NCBI GenBank assembly: GCA_913053665.1 | Contig: CAJXGR010000066.1 | Location: 1-12,083, forward strand | Direction: 5' to 3' | From: an uncultured Spirochaetia bacterium | GTDB taxonomy: Bacteria > Spirochaetota > UBA6919 | Length of the DNA: 12,083 nucleotides | Shown here: positions 1-3,619 of the stretch, one piece after another | Layout: every line of letters begins with the position of its first letter | Numbering within the stretch: the stretch's first letter is position 1 | Made by a program: the position numbers and the translations under genes | Notes under the pieces: model-generated | Databases searched by the model: none | Told to the model about the DNA's origin: nothing | What the model saw: only the letters and a program-made list of their open reading frames with translations

Positions 1-54
1 AGACTTCTGCTTGACCGAGTTCCTTTTTCATCTTGTCTGTGAGATCACTTAACC
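1..54. repeat. 54-bp direct repeat, left copy (identical to 1500-1553)
   Basis: Bases 1-54 match 1500-1553 without mismatch and in the same orientation. The repeat may continue beyond the left edge. The right copy lies inside the fn3-family gene. The two copies bracket the aspartic protease gene, the NHL fragment and the 3' half of the fn3 gene. Confidence 0.95.
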
Positions 55-73
55 AGCCCAAAGGGGTCTCCAT
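1..73 (-). CDS. Partial chimeric ORF carrying an fn3-family segment (left edge)
   Basis: An ATG at 73-71 opens a frame that runs off the left edge. It reads METPLGW and then, from position 54 on, exactly the residues found in the middle of the complete fn3-family protein at 1138-1755 (its residues 69-85, beginning LSDLTDKMKKELGQ). The 54 bases 1-54 are identical to 1500-1553, and the match stops abruptly at 54/1553. A duplicated piece of the fn3 gene has therefore been joined to unrelated sequence, keeping the frame open. I see only a weak purine-rich stretch upstream, so translation is uncertain. It could be a remnant, or the start of a shortened paralogue whose fn3 domain lies outside the window. 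Confidence 0.35.
   Translation of the reverse strand, partial: METPLGWLSDLTDKMKKELGQAEV
50..71. repeat. 22-bp dispersed repeat, copy A (20/22 with 2647-2668)
   Basis: The 22 bases from 50 match 2647-2668 at 20 positions; the only difference is GG versus AA in the middle (TAACCAGCCCAAA, two variable bases, GGTCTCC). It begins where the 54-bp repeat is about to end, so it marks the junction of the chimera. Weaker similarity may continue to about 110 (ACTTATAGC here, ACTTATTGC there). Confidence 0.7.
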
Positions 74-122
74 ACGGCCACTCTTCGACGACCAGCTTAC
101 TTATAGCAATGTGTTAACTCAG

Positions 123-548
123 TTAAAATATCTCAATGAGGGGCATATCGGGTGAGTCAGGATTGACCTCAAGCTTCTCTTTCACACAATCAGGATGAAG
201 ATCAGTATACTCCAAAGGGATTTGTCCAATAAGAATCTGAGTTCCTCTGTTCTCTACAACACACATCACAGTTGCTTCTCTGCCATGGTCCATAAACGTA
301 ATCCTCACTCCATCAGCGATTTTCTTCTTTTTCTTTGAGCCATCCGCATAATTGGCGGTCACTTCCTTCACAATTTCCAGGCCAAGCTGATCAACAATCT
401 CCTCTGGCAGACAGAGATAGGTGGCCCCTGTATCCACAAGCCCCTCTGTAACAATAGATCTCACCTTATCTTTAGTAATATATCCCTTTTCAAGCATGAC
501 AAGATCATCTTTGTTTGTCAATTTAATTTTACTGATCACTTTTCCCAT
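123..548 (-). CDS. Retropepsin-like (clan AA) single-domain aspartic protease
   Basis: The product is a 141-residue cytoplasmic protein with no signal peptide. The hydrophobic strand and catalytic signature VDTGATYLCLP places the active Asp at D39 (DTGA, 39-42). The region around 104-113 (QILIGQIPLE) matches the second conserved strand, where one-domain retropepsin-like proteases have an (I/L)LG element, and the C-terminal NPDSPDMPL is typical of this small bacterial family. Such proteins have one catalytic Asp per chain and work as homodimers; the substrate is unknown. I chose the start at 548 rather than an upstream in-frame codon at 620: GAGGGG at 555-560 sits 6 bases before it, and a strong promoter at 577-605 would place the longer start upstream of the transcript. 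It stands alone, 219 bases after the NHL fragment. Confidence 0.88.
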   Translation of the reverse strand: MGKVISKIKLTNKDDLVMLEKGYITKDKVRSIVTEGLVDTGATYLCLPEEIVDQLGLEIVKEVTANYADGSKKKKKIADGVRITFMDHGREATVMCVVENRGTQILIGQIPLEYTDLHPDCVKEKLEVNPDSPDMPLIEIF

Positions 549-554
549 AAGACA

Positions 555-560
555 CCCCTC
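555..560 (-). promoter_or_regulatory. Shine-Dalgarno site that fixes the protease start
   Basis: GAGGGG reads on the minus strand 6 bases before the ATG at 548-546. The longer in-frame start at 620 has no comparable site. Confidence 0.7.
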
Positions 561-576
561 GAAACTCAGTGTCATA

Positions 577-605
577 AATATAAATAATACAAAGGGATAG
601 GTCAA
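577..605 (-). promoter_or_regulatory. Sigma70-type promoter of the aspartic protease gene
   Basis: On the minus strand TTGACC (605-600), a 17-base spacer and TATATT (582-577) each match the consensus at 5 of 6 positions. Transcription would start near 570, giving a leader of about 22 bases that contains the GAGGGG site. Confidence 0.7.
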
Positions 606-663
606 GTCGTATGATGACAAATGACAAAGACAAAATCTCTCACCTTTTCCCCAACACGTAATC

Positions 664-719
664 TAGGGCAGACCTTTGTCTCTGCCCTGTGGAAAGAAAG
701 CACATCGGTTCGCTCCCAC
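664..719. repeat. Degenerate copy of a palindromic dispersed element
   Basis: This 56-base stretch aligns along its length with the element at 10348-10411: both have TAGGG(G)CAGACC, then TCTGCCC, GTGGAA, CACRT, GGTTC and a closing CAC/TAC. The inner hairpin is kept (GGGCAGA 666-672, 8-base loop, TCTGCCC 681-687), but the outer inverted repeat has decayed. It lies between the NHL fragment and the protease promoter. It has no gene. Confidence 0.65.
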
Positions 720-767
720 TCAGTCCCTCATAAAGATCACGGCCACACCGCCACTCCAAAAGCCAGA

Positions 768-1121
768 CTAACCCACCCAAATACCAAATAGACCGCCAAA
801 CGGTGTTACACCCCCGTTATAAGTGACCTGATTGGTCCCTATCATGTCATCAAAGCGGTAGACTGTGGTGTTACCATTGTCACTGACGTAAATCCGGCCG
901 CTGGAATCCAAATAAACACCTCTTGGATTGACAAACGGTGTTCCACCCCCACCATAAGTGATCTGGTTGGTCCCGGACATGTCATCAAAGCGATAGACCA
1001 AGTTGGTATTATCATCAGTGACGTAGATCCGTGCGCTGGAGTCCACAAAAACACCCCTTGGAACGATAAACGATGTTCCACCACCAGCATAAGTGACCTG
1101 ACCTGATCCTGAGAACAGCAA
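768..1121 (-). CDS. NHL-repeat protein fragment (about 2.5 repeats)
   Basis: The frame encodes two full 45-residue repeats and a partial third. Each has the NHL beta-propeller blade pattern: GGGTxF, PRGVxxDSSxRIYVxD, then VYRFDDM. At DNA level the unit is 135 bp (repeat starts at 1093, 958 and 823 on the plus strand). NHL propellers normally have five or six blades, so this is too short to close alone. There is no signal peptide. There is no ATG: the first plausible start is TTG at 1121, 16 bases after the fn3 gene's stop, with a weak AAGG before it. The frame stays open upstream to a TGA at 1152-1154, inside the end of the fn3 gene. It is either a coupled small gene or, more likely, the remaining tail of a larger NHL protein cut at the fn3 junction. 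Confidence 0.55.
   Translation of the reverse strand: MLFSGSGQVTYAGGGTSFIVPRGVFVDSSARIYVTDDNTNLVYRFDDMSGTNQITYGGGGTPFVNPRGVYLDSSGRIYVSDNGNTTVYRFDDMIGTNQVTYNGGVTPFGGLFGIWVG
823..1117. repeat. 135-bp tandem repeat encoding NHL blades
   Basis: The repeat starts recur at exactly 135-base spacing (823, 958, 1093). The copies are clearly similar at DNA level, for example in the blocks encoding YRFDDM and the GTNQ turn, which implies recent expansion or gene conversion. Confidence 0.75.
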
Positions 1122-1137
1122 CCGAGAACCTTGATCC

Positions 1138-1755
1138 TTAAAGAACCACCATCACAGTATTGCTGGGCGTGCTGGATCCGGTGTTATTCTTGGCGATCAC
1201 ACGATACTCAAGCTCTCTACTCCTCGTCTGACTCATCAGATTGATCTCGCTTTGCATGGCTGAACTTATCAATCTCCATCCAGAAAAACTGCCGTCGTCT
1301 CGTTTGTCCCGTCTCTCAACGTCATAGACTCTGGTGCTCCCACCTGTCCCTCTAGCTGGACCTTTCCAATCCAAGAATACAGTACCCGCTCCCTGGATCA
1401 CCGCTTCCAGATTTCTGGGCTGACCGGGTGATTGAGATGTGGGATCCGCCTTGGGCCCCCAGCCAATGTATCCCAGTTTCACAGGATCATTTGATGTGGA
1501 GACTTCTGCTTGACCGAGTTCCTTTTTCATCTTGTCTGTGAGATCACTTAACCCATCATCCTTGGCTTCTGTGGCGAGTTGAGCCTGAGCTTGAAGATCT
1601 AATTGAGTATCTTTCCGGGTTTGGTAGGACGTTCTGAGTGATAATAATCCCGGTTGATCATTATTTGGGAAATCAGCAGCATGACTTGTTAATCCAGCTA
1701 ATATCTCGTCACAGAGCTGGATGACATCTGCTTCTTTGCTTGGAAATCTGGCCAT
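1138..1755 (-). CDS. Fibronectin type III domain protein with N-terminal helical region
   Basis: The product has 205 residues. Residues 1-90 are helical and polar (MARFPSKEADVIQLCDEILA onward), with a conserved-looking linker LGYIGWGPKA (94-103). Residues 108-205 form one fn3 domain: PGQPRNLEA, VFLDWKGP, a YDVERRD strand, ELEYRVIAKNNTGSSTPSN and a closing VMVVL. From memory this two-part layout occurs as a small family in environmental bacteria; its function is unknown. There is no signal peptide, so a cytoplasmic or non-classically exported adaptor is the neutral reading. The start is firm: AAAGGAGG at 1763-1770 sits 7 bases before ATG. Residues 69-85 are duplicated at the left edge. The NHL fragment follows 16 bases after the stop. 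Confidence 0.85.
   Translation of the reverse strand: MARFPSKEADVIQLCDEILAGLTSHAADFPNNDQPGLLSLRTSYQTRKDTQLDLQAQAQLATEAKDDGLSDLTDKMKKELGQAEVSTSNDPVKLGYIGWGPKADPTSQSPGQPRNLEAVIQGAGTVFLDWKGPARGTGGSTRVYDVERRDKRDDGSFSGWRLISSAMQSEINLMSQTRSRELEYRVIAKNNTGSSTPSNTVMVVL
1500..1553. repeat. 54-bp direct repeat, right copy (inside the fn3 gene)
   Basis: Identical to 1-54. It encodes residues 69-85 of the fn3-family protein, within the helical N-terminal part. Confidence 0.95.
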
Positions 1756-1762
1756 AATGGAC

Positions 1763-1770
1763 CCTCCTTT
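1763..1770 (-). promoter_or_regulatory. Consensus Shine-Dalgarno of the fn3 gene
   Basis: AAAGGAGG reads on the minus strand 7 bases before the ATG at 1755. It is a full match to the anti-SD core, which suggests efficient translation. Confidence 0.8.
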
Positions 1771-1803
1771 AATTTAATTTATTATTATTTAATGATTTAA
1801 TCC

Positions 1804-1809
1804 ATTATA
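1804..1809 (-). promoter_or_regulatory. Candidate -10 element of the fn3 gene
   Basis: A perfect TATAAT reads at 1809-1804 on the minus strand, about 49 bases before the start codon. I find no recognisable -35 hexamer 16-18 bases upstream. That position falls in the phased A/T-tract array at 1815-2045, which could act as an UP-like or curved upstream region. This is inference. Confidence 0.4.
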
Positions 1810-1814
1810 AAGGC

Positions 1815-2045
1815 TTTTTAGAAAATGATTTTTCTAATTCAAAATTTGGTTTTTTAAACTTAAAATAAAGATTTCCTAATTAAGAATTCCATTTTCTTAA
1901 CTAAGAATTTCATTTTTTAAATTAAGAATTTGGATTTCTTAATCAAGATTTTGATTTTGTTCATTAAGAAATTCATTTTGTTCATCAAGTTTTTCATTTT
2001 CCAGATTAAGAATTTGCTTTTTAAAAATCACTATTTTGTCCTTTC
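1815..2045. repeat. 21-bp imperfect tandem array, about 11 units; decayed heptad-coding sequence
   Basis: This fills most of the 328-base gene-free stretch between the fn3 gene and hicA. The clearest units start at 1878, 1899, 1920, 1941, 1962, 1983 and 2004 (plus-strand pattern AANTAAGAATTTCATTTTNTT). Poorer units start at 1857, 1836, 1815 and 2025. The units are 21 bases, or seven codons. On the minus strand one frame gives heptads such as LENEKLD, EQNEFLN, EQNQNLD, LKNEILS and LKNQILN, with Leu at the sixth position in essentially every unit. Four units have TAA or TAG as their first codon. The array reads as a broken leucine-heptad coiled coil. The period also equals two helical turns, so phased A/T tracts may bend the DNA. 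Confidence 0.8.
1939..2031 (-). CDS. Possible 30-residue coiled-coil mini-protein
   Basis: The first intact stretch of the heptad frame runs from GTG at 2031 to TAA at 1939 and encodes 30 residues with LENEKLDEQNEFLNEQ at its core, a short acidic, leucine-spaced helix. AAAGGA lies 7 bases before the GTG. The stop codon of a six-codon ATG ORF (2049-2029) overlaps the GTG by one base (TAGTG). The features are suggestive, but in a short AT-rich repeat they could arise by chance. It lies downstream of hicA on the same strand. Confidence 0.25.
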   Translation of the reverse strand: MIFKKQILNLENEKLDEQNEFLNEQNQNLD

Positions 2046-2083
2046 ACTCATAGCCTGAAAAAACCAACTGAGAACAAAAAGAA

Positions 2084-2305
2084 TCATTTGTTCATCCAAT
2101 CATCTCTTGCTATTCCTGCTTTTCTGAGTATTTCCATTAACAAACCAACGCTTAGATCTTTCTTTTTGTGGGGGTTTGGAATGGGTACTTTCTGCTTATC
2201 CTTCTTCATGTATAAGTGCTTTCCACCATCTTTTGGACCTTCAAAACCAAATTGTCTAAGTTTTTTTACAAGCTTATTAAAAGAAATAGGATTTAATTTA
2301 GCCAT
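2084..2305 (-). CDS. hicA: HicA-family mRNA interferase toxin
   Basis: The product has 73 residues, basic, with the one-domain HicA layout: SFNKLVKKLRQFGFEG, then a Gly-rich turn with the conserved histidine (GGKH, H30), a basic strand VPIPNPHKKKD (40-50), and a C-terminal helix LMEILRKAGI. HicA proteins adopt a dsRBD-like fold and cleave mRNA and tmRNA through that histidine; the partner HicB blocks them. The gene overlaps hicB by one base (TAATG: hicB stop and hicA start), so translation is coupled and the order is antitoxin first. All key elements look intact, so the toxin is probably functional. Confidence 0.92.
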   Translation of the reverse strand: MAKLNPISFNKLVKKLRQFGFEGPKDGGKHLYMKKDKQKVPIPNPHKKKDLSVGLLMEILRKAGIARDDWMNK

Positions 2306-2559
2306 TATGACACAATTTCTGTTCCCTTGATTTCTTTGATCTCAAAATCTCCAAGTTTAGGAAAAGGATCATTTTCCTTAATTCCCAACATTATCCATCC
2401 TTCTATCACTTCTTTAAGAGTGTCTCTACACTCCTCAAGGGTCTTGCCCACAGCCCAAACTCCCTCTAGTTCCTCAACTTCACCATAATAAGGGTCTTCG
2501 TCTTCGATCATTTCGTATTTAGCTCTTCTAAGGGCTTCTTCAATATATTCTGTTAACAT
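2305..2559 (-). CDS. hicB: HicB-family antitoxin
   Basis: The product has 84 residues and is strongly acidic, as expected for the partner of basic HicA. The partial RNase H-like HicB fold is visible: YGEVEELEGVWAVGKTLEE (25-43) contains the typical PELpGvwAxGxTlEE-like core, followed by the helix CRDTLKEVIEGWIMLGI. The chain ends soon after (FEIKEIKGTEIVS), leaving no room for the C-terminal HTH or ribbon-helix-helix domain of longer HicB proteins, so DNA binding cannot be read from this sequence. AGGAG at 2566-2570 sits 6 bases before the ATG. It is the first gene of a two-gene operon with hicA. Confidence 0.92.
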   Translation of the reverse strand: MLTEYIEEALRRAKYEMIEDEDPYYGEVEELEGVWAVGKTLEECRDTLKEVIEGWIMLGIKENDPFPKLGDFEIKEIKGTEIVS

Positions 2560-2586
2560 TTCACTCTCCTAAAAAGGATATGGGAA

Positions 2587-2615
2587 TAAATAACATTCTT
2601 CCTAAGGAAAGTCAA
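2587..2615 (-). promoter_or_regulatory. Weak candidate promoter of hicBA with an 11-bp palindrome
   Basis: On the minus strand TTGACT (2615-2610) is followed after 17 bases by TATTTA (2592-2587), a poor -10. A perfect palindrome TTCCTTAGGAA lies in the spacer (2599-2609) and could be an operator. The assignment is tentative. Confidence 0.35.
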
Positions 2616-2646
2616 TCAATTTTTCACTTAAAACGCATCCCTCACC

Positions 2647-2668
2647 TAACCAGCCCAAAAAGGTCTCC
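2647..2668. repeat. 22-bp dispersed repeat, copy B (20/22 with 50-71)
   Basis: It lies in the intergenic region between the LamG-like gene and hicB and is unrelated to any gene here. See copy A for the comparison. Confidence 0.7.
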
Positions 2669-2712
2669 TCACTTCCTCACTTTACTCCATGACAACTTAT
2701 TGCTTTTTTCCC

Positions 2713-3519
2713 CTACTGACAGGGAACCGATATGCCATACTTTTTAGAGAGATAGGACTCAACTCCCAGCCTGTCAGCATTACTTATTGGATTGTTGTAG
2801 ATTATGATTTCTGCTATGTCACCGTTTAAATAATTTGTTGAAGAACCTGAAAATTTACCTAAAGTCGGTGGCGGTCCAGTCGTCCAAGTGGTTGTTGTAT
2901 TATAACCTGCATTTGAAGCACTTAGCATGGCACCATTATAATACACATTTATTGATGTCCCAATAACTATATTTGTACCAATAAAATAAGATAAAGTTGA
3001 TCCATTTACTTGACTTATCCAATTTAAGCTCGTATCCTTAATCGCAAACTCGTAACCCAAACCAAATCTATACCAAATAGTTATTTCTCTATCATATAGA
3101 ACACCTCCATAATCATGAAAAAATCTTTGAGAGGCACCACTAGCACTTTTGCCTACTATAATTAAAGTTGGCTGACTGGAGTTCATAAACTCAGGCATAG
3201 TCATGAAATCATTAGTCCCATCAAACCGCACCACAGCCTGATTGTTCAAAGTTGGTTCTGAAGCAATGAAAGCAGGTTGAGAAGATCCTGTTCCCTGTGT
3301 AGCATTGTTCCCGTTACCAGACTGATCAGCCCAATTACTTACACCTGTTGCAGTAGTAATCCCAGCATCTGCTTTGAGCCATAGTTTCAGTCCTGATATA
3401 GCATCAGGTTGAATCGGTTCACACAGAGTGTCCCAGAGCTCGTGGCGGTCTATACAGCCTGAGAGTAATAGCCCTCCAGCAGTGAGAGCCGTGTTTTTAA
3501 TAAAATCTCTTCGTTTCAT
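2713..3519 (-). CDS. Tat-type lipoprotein with a concanavalin A-like (LamG) domain
   Basis: The product has 268 residues. The N-terminus MKRRDFIKNTALTAGGLLLS combines a twin-arginine motif (R3-R4-D-F-I-K) with a lipobox LSGC (19-22), so the mature protein would be lipidated at C22 after Tat export. Residues 41-265 form one LamG/jellyroll-like domain. The signature stretch is ISGLKLWLKADAG, then WADQSGNGNNATQ and AVVRFDGTNDFM; the end is GDIAEIIIYNNPIS with SYLSKKYG. Domains of this kind bind or cleave glycans or act as adhesive modules; I see no catalytic residues I would trust. AAGGAGG (3524-3530) sits 4 bases before the ATG. No clear promoter lies in front: the 100 bases upstream are taken up by two palindromes that follow the barrel gene. 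Confidence 0.85.
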   Translation of the reverse strand: MKRRDFIKNTALTAGGLLLSGCIDRHELWDTLCEPIQPDAISGLKLWLKADAGITTATGVSNWADQSGNGNNATQGTGSSQPAFIASEPTLNNQAVVRFDGTNDFMTMPEFMNSSQPTLIIVGKSASGASQRFFHDYGGVLYDREITIWYRFGLGYEFAIKDTSLNWISQVNGSTLSYFIGTNIVIGTSINVYYNGAMLSASNAGYNTTTTWTTGPPPTLGKFSGSSTNYLNGDIAEIIIYNNPISNADRLGVESYLSKKYGISVPCQ

Positions 3520-3536
3520 GTTGCCTCCTTTATAAT

Positions 3537-3556
3537 ATCAGACAGGAATGTCTGAT
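3537..3556. repeat. Palindrome P1 (8-bp arms)
   Basis: ATCAGACA, GGAA, TGTCTGAT form a perfect stem with a 4-base centre. Its core is the reverse complement of the core of the palindrome at 3575-3602. Confidence 0.85.
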
Positions 3557-3574
3557 CTACTATTATGTACACGG

Positions 3575-3602
3575 GTAGAACAGACATTCCTGTCTGTTCT
3601 AC
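3575..3602. repeat. Palindrome P2 (12-bp arms), GTAGAACAGACA type
   Basis: GTAGAACAGACA, TTCC, TGTCTGTTCTAC form a perfect 12-bp stem. With P1 it makes an inverted pair spanning 3537-3602 between the barrel gene (stop at 3620) and the LamG gene. It could end transcription of the barrel gene, but there is no U-run, so it looks more like a REP/MITE-type element. Confidence 0.9.
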
Positions 3603-3619
3603 TCCCCTGCCATCAATTA

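Noticed and set aside
549..620. A 24-codon N-terminal extension of the protease that looks like a membrane segment
   Set aside because: The promoter at 577-605 and the Shine-Dalgarno at 555-560 lie inside it; the hydrophobic residues come from AT-rich promoter sequence.
695..719. A tRNA-like GGTTCG stretch that resembles a T-arm
   Set aside because: No acceptor, D or anticodon arm can be built around it, and the same bases appear in the palindromic element at 10348-10411.
1815..2045. The array as a CRISPR
   Set aside because: The units are contiguous 21-mers without unique spacers and there are no cas genes nearby.
2072..2093. GAACAAA/TTTGTTC hairpin at the end of hicA as a terminator
   Set aside because: The stem is AT-rich, overlaps the stop codon and is not directly followed by a U-run; too weak to call.
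2088..2330. An 80-codon plus-strand ORF
   Set aside because: It is wholly antisense to hicA and the hicB end, has no ribosome-binding site, and looks like a shadow of the intact toxin gene.
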